The notes beneath the pieces were generated by a model. That model saw only the letters and a list, made by a program, of their open reading frames with translations. It had not been told where the DNA came from and made no database searches. A stretch of 53,345 nucleotides of DNA from Dehalococcoidales bacterium (GTDB lineage Bacteria > Chloroflexota > Dehalococcoidia > Dehalococcoidales > RBG-16-60-22). Shown here piece by piece: positions 17,597 to 25,260 of the stretch. Within the stretch, counting starts at the first letter, position 1. The number at the start of each line of letters is the position of its first letter. Position numbers and translations under genes: made by a program. The stretch lies in contig JAFGHK010000008.1 of NCBI GenBank assembly GCA_016930185.1, positions 1 to 53,345 of the forward strand, given 5' to 3'.

Positions 17597-18838
17597 TTAA
17601 ATAGTTTTTAAATAACGTCTTTTACCGACTTTTATTATTACACCCTTGTTCACGGATTCATTAAAGTCATCTATTTTTTTACCGTCCGAGGTTACGGCAC
17701 CCTGTTTAATCAGGCGTACCGCTTCACTGCGGCTAGCTGTTAAACCAGAATCCACGAGAAGCTGGCTGATGGTAATTCCAGGCTCGATGCGGTACTCTTC
17801 TACCTCATCTGGTATTTCTTTTTTTTGAACGGTTTTCTCAAAATGTTCCTCCGCCGTACGGGCATCTTTAGCGCTGTAAAACCGGGTAACAAATTCTCTT
17901 GCCAGGCGCTTTTTAAGGGACATGGGGTTAACGCCTCTTTCTATCTGCTGTTTAAATTTCACCAGCTCTTCGTCCGGGACATCGGTCAACATCTCGAAGT
18001 ACTGCATGAGAATGCTATCGGGGATGGACATCGTTTTTCCGTAGATTTCCTCCGGCGGCTCGGCGATGCCGATATAGTTACCGCGACTCTTGCTCATTCT
18101 GTCATTGCCGTCTGTGCCCACCAGTACCGGGTAGGTCAAGCACACCTGCGGCTTTTGCCCGAATGCTTCCTGCAGCCTGCGGCCCGCCATCAGGTTAAAA
18201 AGCTGCTCCGTGGCTCCCAGCTGGACATCTGTCTTTAGATGAACGGCATCATAGCCCTGCGCCAGCGCGTAGAGCAGCTCACGCAGCCAGATTGGATCGC
18301 CTTTGTCCAGACGATTTCGTATCCTGTCGCGGGCAATGAACTGCTGCACGGTAAAGCAGGAGGCCATACTGATAACGTCGGTAAAGGTCAGCTTGCTTAG
18401 CCAATCGTAATTATATTTAATAGAAGTCTTCTTTTTATCCAGTATTTTAAAAGCCTGCTCGGCGTAGGTCCTGGCGTTTTTCATAACCCTTTCCTTTAAC
18501 GCTACCACCCGCGCTTCGTCGCGGTCACTGGGGTCGCCGATGAGCGTGGTAAAAGTGCCGATAACAAAAGTCACATCATGCCCGAAGTCCTGGAACTGGC
18601 GTAATTTATTCATGGGGATGGTATGCCCCAGGTGGAGGTCGGGGGCAGTTACATCGAAGCCGCAATAGACACGCAGCGGCCGTCCTTCCTTTTGAGCTTC
18701 AATCAGCCGCTGCCGCAGCTCTTTGGCCATCTGTTCTTTTATCTGAAGGTCACCGAACTCGGAACCGCGCATGTAAGTGGCAACCTGTTTATCTATTGGG
18801 TCCACTGCGGATACTCCTGAAGCTTTTACTCTAGCCAT
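17597..18838 (-). CDS. tyrS: Tyrosyl-tRNA synthetase
   Basis: 413 residues. The class I signatures are HLGH (69-72, the HIGH motif) and RMSKSRGN (about 250, the KMSKS motif), and a C-terminal S4 RNA-binding domain ends the protein (GITISQLLVDSGLTASRSEAVRLIKQGAV). This is the TyrRS clade with the conserved YCGFDVTAPDLHLGH opening. ATG 18838 has a GGGAGT site and overlaps the end of ribF by 8 bases, so the two are translationally coupled. No T-box leader is possible directly upstream because ribF occupies that DNA. Confidence 0.97.
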   Translation of the reverse strand: MARVKASGVSAVDPIDKQVATYMRGSEFGDLQIKEQMAKELRQRLIEAQKEGRPLRVYCGFDVTAPDLHLGHTIPMNKLRQFQDFGHDVTFVIGTFTTLIGDPSDRDEARVVALKERVMKNARTYAEQAFKILDKKKTSIKYNYDWLSKLTFTDVISMASCFTVQQFIARDRIRNRLDKGDPIWLRELLYALAQGYDAVHLKTDVQLGATEQLFNLMAGRRLQEAFGQKPQVCLTYPVLVGTDGNDRMSKSRGNYIGIAEPPEEIYGKTMSIPDSILMQYFEMLTDVPDEELVKFKQQIERGVNPMSLKKRLAREFVTRFYSAKDARTAEEHFEKTVQKKEIPDEVEEYRIEPGITISQLLVDSGLTASRSEAVRLIKQGAVTSDGKKIDDFNESVNKGVIIKVGKRRYLKTI

Positions 18839-19787
18839 TCTTTTCTACTCCCGTTGAATCGAGGATGGCTTTTCCCCTGATAATATCTTCGGAGACCTGT
18901 TTTTGCAACTCATCGATATTATCAAACTTCTTTTCTTCACGGATACGGGAAATAACATCCAGCTGCAGGTCGGTGCCGTATAAATCGCCGTGATAATCGA
19001 TGAGATGTGCTTCTATCGTTCGTTTATTGACGCCGAAAGTAGGATTTTTACCGATATTTATCATGGACTGGTAAACGTTTCCATTAAGATAAGCCCGGCC
19101 GGCATAAACGCCGTCGGGGGGCAGCACATGCTCTGACGCTACTTCCAGGTTGGCGGTAGGAAAACCTAGGCTTACGCCGCGTCCGTACCCGGTGACAACC
19201 TTGCCTGTAATGTCAAATGGCCTTCCCATAAGCTCGCTGACTTTCACCATATCACCTGCCGCCAGCGCCTTACGAATCGTGGTGCTGCTGACCGTCTCTC
19301 CGTTTATTTTTAGCGGAGGCACTATAATAACATCAAAGTTCATGCTTGTACTTAGTTTTCTAAGATTTTCCGTATCGCCTTCTCGTTCCTTGCCGAGTGC
19401 AAAGTCCTCGCCTATCACCAGCCCACGCATTTTCAGGTATTTTTGCAGGAGCACAATGAACTCGCGGGCGCTTAGCTGCGCCAGTTCCGGGGTAAACGAT
19501 AGGGGAACCACCATCGTCACACCTTCCTGCTTGAGCAGCTTGAGCCTCTCCTCTATGTCCGTTAGAAAGGGAAGCTTGTTGCGGTGTGACAGCAGCCTCT
19601 CCGGATTATGCCGGAAGGTGACCACACCGGATACCATTTTCCGTGTTTTCGACTGTTTCAGCAGCTCGGCCAGCAGCAATTTATGACCGAGATGCACTCC
19701 GTCAAAAACACCGATAGTAAGAACGGACTCTTTATCGGAAGAAAATCGGGCTAGCTCTTCCTCGACCAGCACGCCTCTACTCCTCAC
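18831..19787 (-). CDS. ribF: Bifunctional riboflavin kinase / FMN adenylyltransferase
   Basis: 318 residues. The N-terminal FAD synthetase domain has TIGVFDGVHLGHKLLL, and the C-terminal riboflavin kinase domain has GYGRGVSLGFPTANLEV and LPPDGVYAG. It makes FMN and FAD, which the many flavoproteins nearby need (acyl-CoA dehydrogenases, ETF, nitroreductases). The start is taken at GTG 19787; GTG 19772, five codons in, has a better placed GAGGAG site and is a good alternative. It is the first gene of the ribF-tyrS-aminotransferase-serA run. Confidence 0.95.
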   Translation of the reverse strand: MRSRGVLVEEELARFSSDKESVLTIGVFDGVHLGHKLLLAELLKQSKTRKMVSGVVTFRHNPERLLSHRNKLPFLTDIEERLKLLKQEGVTMVVPLSFTPELAQLSAREFIVLLQKYLKMRGLVIGEDFALGKEREGDTENLRKLSTSMNFDVIIVPPLKINGETVSSTTIRKALAAGDMVKVSELMGRPFDITGKVVTGYGRGVSLGFPTANLEVASEHVLPPDGVYAGRAYLNGNVYQSMINIGKNPTFGVNKRTIEAHLIDYHGDLYGTDLQLDVISRIREEKKFDNIDELQKQVSEDIIRGKAILDSTGVEKNG

Positions 19788-19925
19788 GCCGTCACTGATT
19801 CCTTAGGCATTATTTGAGTATAATACCCTGCGGGAACAGGTCGGCTAATCACTTAAATGTTATCATATGCCCAGATAGGCGTCAAACGTAAAATAACATG
19901 GATACAGTCGTAGAGATGGTGCCCG

Positions 19926-21236
19926 TTAATCGAAACGATAGGATAGAAGGCCGGCCGGCACCTTGGGGTAAAAGTAGGTTGATTTTCGGGGCATGCGGTC
20001 GCCGCTGTCGGCGATGGTTTTAATCACTGCGGGCTTGATGGGATTGACGATGATGCCCAGCTGGTATTCTTGGTTCAGCACCCTTTTTATCGCCGTTTCG
20101 GCATCGTAGCTGTAGTCCAGGAAAGTCCCCGCTTTTTCATGGCTTAAGCCGAGGAGTTCCTCCAGTATCACGTGGTCGACGATACTGACATCCAGTTTTT
20201 GGTAGAATTCCGAGTGGAAAGCCGGGAACATGGGACGGATTTCTCTAAAATCGCGGACTGAAATTACCTGTAAATGGCCAGGCTTGAGGCCGCATAAAAG
20301 CAGCTTTGTTTCATCTCCATCATCGGTCAGCAGCGTGTTTATCTGTGATTTAATGTCTTTTTTAATGGCATAATCTTTAACATTAAAGAAAGTATCCAGT
20401 CTTGCCAGCAGGTCGTCCAGCGCCGATTGCTCCATGCCGCGGAGCAGGCGGTGCGCTGGCAGAATTACGAGGCCGGGGTCGGCGATGTCAATCAGCGTCA
20501 TCAAGACGAAATCATAAGGGGCTTCTCCGGCGTTTGCCGTGGAGGCGCTGTGCCTTTCACGCTGATAGACCAGCGCGCTCTCATAGCGGTGATGGCCGTC
20601 GGCGATGTAAAGAGGTTGGTCAGCCAGACAGCCTTTAATCCGCCCGATAGCTTGTTCATCGGTGATGGCCCACATACAGTGGCTCTCTCCGTCAACGTTA
20701 GAAATCTGGAAGATTGGCTTATGATGTGCCTGCTTCTTCGGTATCGAGGCAATCTCCTTGCCGTTATCCTCGTAAAGCGACATTACGGGGCTGGTATTAG
20801 CCTGTAGCGCCCACAGCATGTTCAGGCGGTCGCTTTTGGCACTGGTAAGCGTCCCTTCATGGGGGCGGACAACCATCCTGCTCCAGTCCTCCAGTCTGAC
20901 GAGGCAGTTGATGGTGGTTCGCTGGAGTTTCTTACCCTGGTGTGTGAAGGAATGCTCGTCGATGTAGAGCGAGGGGCTTTCATCGATGACCAGGATGCGC
21001 CTGTCCAGCCAGTCCTTAAAGCTAGCCGCGGCGCGTGTGTATTTATTGAAGGTGTCCTTGTCCTGCGGCAGCTCCCTGCCGTACTCGATACGCACGAAAT
21101 TATAGTCGCTGTGCTGGTATAACTCCTGCTGAAGCTGGGGTGTAATAATGTCGTAGGGAGGGCAAAGGACCTTAGCCAGGTCTTTGATGAGTGAAGGGTT
21201 GTAATGTAAGCCCTGGAACGGGCGGATATCAGCCAA
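19926..21236 (-). CDS. DUF1015 family protein
   Basis: 436 residues of the DUF1015 (COG4198) family, clear from the opening ADIRPFQGLHYNPSLI, CPPYDIITPQ, the central YIADGHHRYESALVYQRER and RVLNQEYQLGIIVNP near the end. Biochemical function is unknown. Anaerobes often encode it near serine or amino-acid genes, as here beside the ribF-serA run, and a role as a HipA/kinase-like or hydroxy-acid enzyme has only been speculated. Start is TTG 21236 with a GGGAGG site 5-6 bases upstream. Confidence 0.85.
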   Translation of the reverse strand: MADIRPFQGLHYNPSLIKDLAKVLCPPYDIITPQLQQELYQHSDYNFVRIEYGRELPQDKDTFNKYTRAAASFKDWLDRRILVIDESPSLYIDEHSFTHQGKKLQRTTINCLVRLEDWSRMVVRPHEGTLTSAKSDRLNMLWALQANTSPVMSLYEDNGKEIASIPKKQAHHKPIFQISNVDGESHCMWAITDEQAIGRIKGCLADQPLYIADGHHRYESALVYQRERHSASTANAGEAPYDFVLMTLIDIADPGLVILPAHRLLRGMEQSALDDLLARLDTFFNVKDYAIKKDIKSQINTLLTDDGDETKLLLCGLKPGHLQVISVRDFREIRPMFPAFHSEFYQKLDVSIVDHVILEELLGLSHEKAGTFLDYSYDAETAIKRVLNQEYQLGIIVNPIKPAVIKTIADSGDRMPRKSTYFYPKVPAGLLSYRFD

Positions 21237-21338
21237 ATCAGCCTCCCAGCGGTTGAATAGGGTATTCCAGTCCAGTTTAACTTATAGCTAGAAATGAAGC
21301 AAGTAGTTCGGGTATACTGTTTAGTATCGGAGGGTGCC

Positions 21339-21953
21339 TTGATTATACGTAAACTGACCGTCGGGCCGTACGCCAGCAACTGCTACATCGTCGGGGATGA
21401 AGCCACTAAAGAGGGCATGATTATCGACCCCGGCGCTAACGGTAGAGAGATACTGGCTAAAGTCGATGAGCTGGGACTGCAGGTCAAGACTATCGTCCTG
21501 ACCCATCGCCATCCAGACCACGTGGGCGCCGCAGGACAGGTGATGCAGGCCACGAAGGCCGAACTGGCAGCGCACGAGGAGTGCGCTAAATACCTTCCGC
21601 AGTCGCCGAGCTACATGTACGAAGAGCCTTTCCAGGGAGCACCGAAGCCAAAGCGTATTCTTAAAGAAGGGGACAATATCGATATCGGCGGGCTGCATTT
21701 CAAGGTGCTGGAAACGCCGGGGCACACGCCATGCGGCATAAGTATAGCAGGGGAGGGGCACGTGTTTACGGGGGACACGCTCTTCAACTACGGCATCGGG
21801 CGGTACGACCTGATTGACGGCGACTACGACGCGCTTATAAATGGAATCAAGACGAAGCTGCTGACCCTGCCGCCGGAGACGGTCGTGCACCCGGGACACG
21901 GACCGGACTCGACGATTGCCACGGAGATAAGGGCGAACACGTTTTTGAGATGA
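21339..21953 (+). CDS. Metallo-beta-lactamase-fold hydrolase (glyoxalase II-like)
   Basis: 204 residues from TTG 21339, chosen because GGAGG ends 5 bases upstream and the protein then opens LIIRKLTVGPYASNCYIVGD, the standard family N-terminus; an ATG at 21294 would add 15 unmatched residues. Zinc motifs are LTHRHPDHVG, ETPGHTPCGIS, GDTLFNYGIGR and VHPGHGPDS. The layout is that of glyoxalase II/persulfide-dioxygenase-like hydrolases. It is transcribed divergently from the DUF1015 gene. Natural substrate is unknown. Confidence 0.87.
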   Translation: MIIRKLTVGPYASNCYIVGDEATKEGMIIDPGANGREILAKVDELGLQVKTIVLTHRHPDHVGAAGQVMQATKAELAAHEECAKYLPQSPSYMYEEPFQGAPKPKRILKEGDNIDIGGLHFKVLETPGHTPCGISIAGEGHVFTGDTLFNYGIGRYDLIDGDYDALINGIKTKLLTLPPETVVHPGHGPDSTIATEIRANTFLR

Positions 21954-21968
21954 CGCCGGTTTTTCAGC

Positions 21969-22108
21969 TACGATTCGTTTTGTAAAAAGGCACTTTATAA
22001 AATTTTTTATTTCAAAGCTAAAGAGGGTGTCTTTTCAGGATTTTTAGCTACGATTCGTTCCGTTAAATTTTCAGGTGTTTTTGATGGTCCAGATACGATT
22101 CGTTCCGT
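21969..22108. repeat. Short repeat cluster (core TACGATTCGTTCCGT)
   Basis: The core occurs at 22049-22063 and 22094-22108, exactly 45 bases apart, and a shorter copy (TACGATTCGTT) lies at 21969-21979, 80 bases before. The two full copies encode the TERIV repeats of the small protein on the minus strand. The third is beyond its stop codon and in another frame. Confidence 0.8.
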
Positions 22109-22447
22109 GAAAAACGATTGATTTTGCTGTATCTTTTTGAACGCAGCCCGGATAAAGGATTTGAAAAGGGCATGGTCTTTTTTGCTTAAACTGGAATTAG
22201 AAAGATACCATTTAGAGAGTATTTTAGAGGCTTCCATGAGAACGCGGCGGCTATCCGGGGCAGACTTGAGAGCGGAGGCAAGCTTGATGCGCAGGGCAAT
22301 AAGCGCGGGTGCCTCACCGCCCCGGTTGAGAATATTGGCGAGCTCGTAAAGCTGGTCAACAGACAGGCGGGAAGAATACAAGCCGTGCTTGCGGGCGTTC
22401 TGGTTGCCGGGCTGACCGCCCCTTCGACGTTTTGGTTTACGTTCCAT
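22007..22447 (-). CDS. Small basic protein with GGQPGNQNARKHG motif and C-terminal ERIV repeats
   Basis: 146 residues from ATG 22447; an earlier start would add an unconvincing hydrophobic stretch. No ribosome binding site is obvious. The N-terminus, KPKRRRGGQPGNQNARKHG, is a basic motif seen at the front of many small phage- or mobile-element-associated proteins, and a helical middle follows. The tail contains two 15-residue-spaced copies of TERIV, encoded by a DNA repeat that continues past the stop. I do not recognise a function; DNA binding is plausible from the basic N-terminus. It lies between normal housekeeping genes and an AT-rich methyltransferase gene, in what looks like an acquired island. 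Confidence 0.55.
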   Translation of the reverse strand: MERKPKRRRGGQPGNQNARKHGLYSSRLSVDQLYELANILNRGGEAPALIALRIKLASALKSAPDSRRVLMEASKILSKWYLSNSSLSKKDHALFKSFIRAAFKKIQQNQSFFTERIVSGPSKTPENLTERIVAKNPEKTPSLALK

Positions 22448-22696
22448 ACTTGATATTAGCACGGGTGTTCTGGCGGGTAAAGGGGATTTTGTCGTGGGTT
22501 TGGGGGGTAATAACCAAGTTACAAGAAACAAGATACAAACAAAAATCAAATTTCAAAGGCCAAATTTCAAAGATTGGGAGTTTTTTGTTTGGGGGAGGGG
22601 TGGTGTATAATGCAGGAAAGAAAATCCCCCTTAATCCCCCTTTTTCAAAGTGGGAAACTGGAAAGGGAGTGCTTTGTTTGGGGGAGGGGGGTGGGA
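22448..22696. repeat. Non-coding stretch with degenerate palindromic/MITE-like repeats
   Basis: No gene is visible. A 25-base block occurs twice (22576-22600 and 22665-22689) with two mismatches, 89 bases apart, and ends in GTTTGGGGGAGGGG. Between the copies is AAAATCCCCCTTAATCCCCC (22621-22640), the kind of C-run that with a facing G-run makes short dispersed palindromic elements in many genomes. Before them lies an A-rich, CAAATTTCAAA-like stretch (about 22517-22570). It looks like decayed repeat debris at the edge of an insertion. Confidence 0.5.
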
Positions 22697-25165
22697 TTAT
22701 AATAAATCCAATTGTTCTGGCGATTTCTTTTTCTTAGTTGATAATATACCTGCTATATCACTAAGTTGTTTTTTTTGGTTTTTCAAAGTGTTTATGTTGT
22801 TTTGTAAGGAATCATAATAAAGTATTTGCCATTTATCATGTTCAAACCATTGACCAAACATTGGTGATTTTAGTTTCTTAGACAGTTGATTGGCACGTTC
22901 ATCCGGTAAAACCATATATTTATTTGTATGATAAGGTATAGATGATACGCGTCTAAGAGCTTCTGTCATTGCAGTAGTATTTTCTACTTCAAATACTGTA
23001 TCAATATTCCCGTCCTTATACCATAAAAGGTCAATATTTATCGTATCATCTAATTGGTCTTTACTTAATCCTGAAATCATCAACTTTTTAGGTTTACAGA
23101 AATCTGCAAGGGGGGTAGTTACGCCTGCTGCACCTTTTAAGACTGATGATTGCTCTTTAAGTCCGACCCATATATTAAAACCTAAACTTTTGCCGATATC
23201 AGCTAACCAGCTGATAATTTGTGCGTGTTGAGTGGCACGATGGGTAACGAGTGGTTTAAGTTTCCAATACCCTCCAGATTCCTTCTTGGCATATTCTTTT
23301 AGTATATCCATAAGGCTAAGACTATCAGAAGTTAAAGAGTTCGGGAATTCAATACTTACTGCTTCCCAAAGCTGGGTGAAAGTCACCTTATACTCACTCA
23401 TTAATTTACGCAAGACTGTTTGCTCTACGCGTTCTGATAATGGGATTTCAAAATGTGGAATAATTGATGTGTCTTTAAACCACCAAAGCTCACCTTCTAC
23501 ATCGCCTATAGCTCCAGGGACTAAGGTAAATTCTTTACCGATATGATTTTTCAACACTGTCTTTACATCTAGACCTGTATGAAGGGCTAAGAAATAACCA
23601 TGTTTTGCTAGCACAGGATCAATATAATTGATAATTATAGTATAAGGGGTTTCTTCTCCTCTTTCAGCAAGCAATTGCTTCGTTGTCTCAACAACAATGT
23701 TCTCGAATCTGGTTTCATCAATTTCTTTAGGACTGACAGCCTCTTTACCGACTAGAGGCTTATGAAAACGTAAATAGAAGTCTCCATTCGCTGAACCGAA
23801 TGGCTGAAGTAGCGACTTAGCAGATGGCCTTGCAAGTTCCTGCCAATGTATCTTCTCAAAATCAAAACCAGCAAAATTACCAGCCCTGATAGTGGAATTT
23901 CTCACTCTAGTAGCAGGGTTATGGAAGGTTACAGTCAGGTAGTGGTCATCACGAAGGACATCATACATTTCCTTAAAGGCGGTAGACAGCATACGATAAT
24001 AAACATCAAAATCCTTACCCTGTCGCTCATTATGTATGACCTCATTTCCCAAACTCTCAATATACCCTTTGGAATTCCCAAACCATGCTGTCCATAAAAA
24101 CAATAATTCCCCATATTGTATTGAACTATCATATGGAGGGTCAGTAAAAATATAGTCAATCATTTTTTTAGGTATTTCTTTCATAAAATCCAATGAATTA
24201 GCTGTTATAATTAAGATATTAGCTGTACCGTTCAATAATTGATTTATATTTTTAGCAATACGTACATCTTTTAGTTCATTGTTAGATTGTTTTTTGGCTT
24301 TTAATAGACCTTGATGACCAATTATAGAACTGTAAAATTTGTTCCAAACATTTTGCTCCATGTGAAGTCCTGAAGGATACCAATAACTGTGTTGAGTCCA
24401 CGCGGAACTAAAGGGTGTAAAATGCCCTCCTTCTGAGATAGGACTCATATGTGTGCAGAGATGAACCATAGAAGTAAAAGCCATCTTAAGCATGAATCTC
24501 AAGTCTGAATCAGGCTCTTTTTCTATGGCATCTCGCAACATAGCTAATGCCAACAAATTACGATGGGTAAACAGTTGGTCTAAAGATTCATACTTTTCCT
24601 TTTTCATAAATGGTTTACCGTCATTGTAATATAGTGCTTGTTTTGGATAAGGCAAAGTAATTTCAGTTTTTTCTATTTTCGCCAACCAGCTTTTATCAGA
24701 CGAAAGTAAATTACAACCTTTTTCTTGTCTATCTCCACAATGTGGACATTTATACCGTATATCATGGGGGTTTTTACCATCCCATACCATGCATTCGAAT
24801 TCTATTTTTTTATGACATTCCCTACATTCAGTCTGATATAGTTCAAGGATTTCTTTTTTAACTCTTTTTTCAACTCTTTCATAAGCTTTGAGTAATTTTA
24901 ATAGACTAATCGGGGTTATAGTAGCCAACAGGATATTATTTGCAGTAAGTGATAAGTCAATGGTAATAACCCTGCGACCTCTACGCAAAGCCTCTATTGC
25001 CGTTACACCGCTTCCACTAAATGGGTCTAGTATGATGCCATCTTTAGGACAATATGTTTCTATAAACTGCCCAACAACGTTCCATGTTTTTCGTGCCCAA
25101 TACTTGTGCCAATTATACATTGGAGTATGAGCTTCGGCTGGTAAATTACTTTGAATGTGTTTCAT
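22697..25165 (-). CDS. Fused DNA methyltransferase with zinc ribbon and C-terminal PD-(D/E)XK-like domain
   Basis: 822 residues. The SAM-binding motif DPFSGSG (47-53) follows YNWHKYWARKTW. A zinc ribbon is inserted at C114/C117 and C140/C143, and the catalytic DPPY (342-345) is followed by DSSIQYGELLFLW. DPPY marks an amino methyltransferase (N6-adenine or N4-cytosine). After a winged-helix-like stretch (about 570-640), the C-terminus carries D712, E726 and E728 in IDLLWYKDGNIDTVFEVENT, the D...ExE pattern of restriction-type nucleases. The protein may thus be a single-chain restriction-modification enzyme, or a methylase with a decayed nuclease. Its DNA is clearly more AT-rich than its neighbours, indicating transfer. 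A bidirectional terminator separates it from the pyrophosphatase gene. Target sequence is unknown. Confidence 0.82.
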   Translation of the reverse strand: MKHIQSNLPAEAHTPMYNWHKYWARKTWNVVGQFIETYCPKDGIILDPFSGSGVTAIEALRRGRRVITIDLSLTANNILLATITPISLLKLLKAYERVEKRVKKEILELYQTECRECHKKIEFECMVWDGKNPHDIRYKCPHCGDRQEKGCNLLSSDKSWLAKIEKTEITLPYPKQALYYNDGKPFMKKEKYESLDQLFTHRNLLALAMLRDAIEKEPDSDLRFMLKMAFTSMVHLCTHMSPISEGGHFTPFSSAWTQHSYWYPSGLHMEQNVWNKFYSSIIGHQGLLKAKKQSNNELKDVRIAKNINQLLNGTANILIITANSLDFMKEIPKKMIDYIFTDPPYDSSIQYGELLFLWTAWFGNSKGYIESLGNEVIHNERQGKDFDVYYRMLSTAFKEMYDVLRDDHYLTVTFHNPATRVRNSTIRAGNFAGFDFEKIHWQELARPSAKSLLQPFGSANGDFYLRFHKPLVGKEAVSPKEIDETRFENIVVETTKQLLAERGEETPYTIIINYIDPVLAKHGYFLALHTGLDVKTVLKNHIGKEFTLVPGAIGDVEGELWWFKDTSIIPHFEIPLSERVEQTVLRKLMSEYKVTFTQLWEAVSIEFPNSLTSDSLSLMDILKEYAKKESGGYWKLKPLVTHRATQHAQIISWLADIGKSLGFNIWVGLKEQSSVLKGAAGVTTPLADFCKPKKLMISGLSKDQLDDTINIDLLWYKDGNIDTVFEVENTTAMTEALRRVSSIPYHTNKYMVLPDERANQLSKKLKSPMFGQWFEHDKWQILYYDSLQNNINTLKNQKKQLSDIAGILSTKKKKSPEQLDLL

Positions 25166-25222
25166 TTATGACCTATTTTACCATAATAATTAAAACAATT
25201 TGATAAGAGCAAACAATAAGGA

Positions 25223-25252
25223 AAAGGGGCGGGGTTTTATTCCCGCCCCTTT
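25223..25252 (-). terminator. Rho-independent terminator after hppA
   Basis: An 11-bp perfect stem, AAAGGGGCGGG paired with CCCGCCCCTTT, encloses an 8-base loop. On the minus strand, 8 bases beyond the hppA stop, the stem runs into TTTTCCTT; the plus strand also has a T-rich tail. Confidence 0.85.
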
Positions 25253-25260
25253 CTTTTAAT

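Noticed and set aside
19788-19925. RNA gene or riboswitch (for example FMN type) before ribF
   Set aside because: No conserved FMN-riboswitch core and no stable fold could be traced in this 138-base gap.
20822-21379. 185-residue frame overlapping the DUF1015 gene on the same strand
   Set aside because: Serine/arginine-rich composition typical of an out-of-frame translation; DUF1015 motifs are clear in the real frame.
21969-22108. CRISPR-like array from the short repeats
   Set aside because: Only three copies, uneven spacing (80 and 45 bases), one degenerate, two inside a coding frame, and no cas genes.
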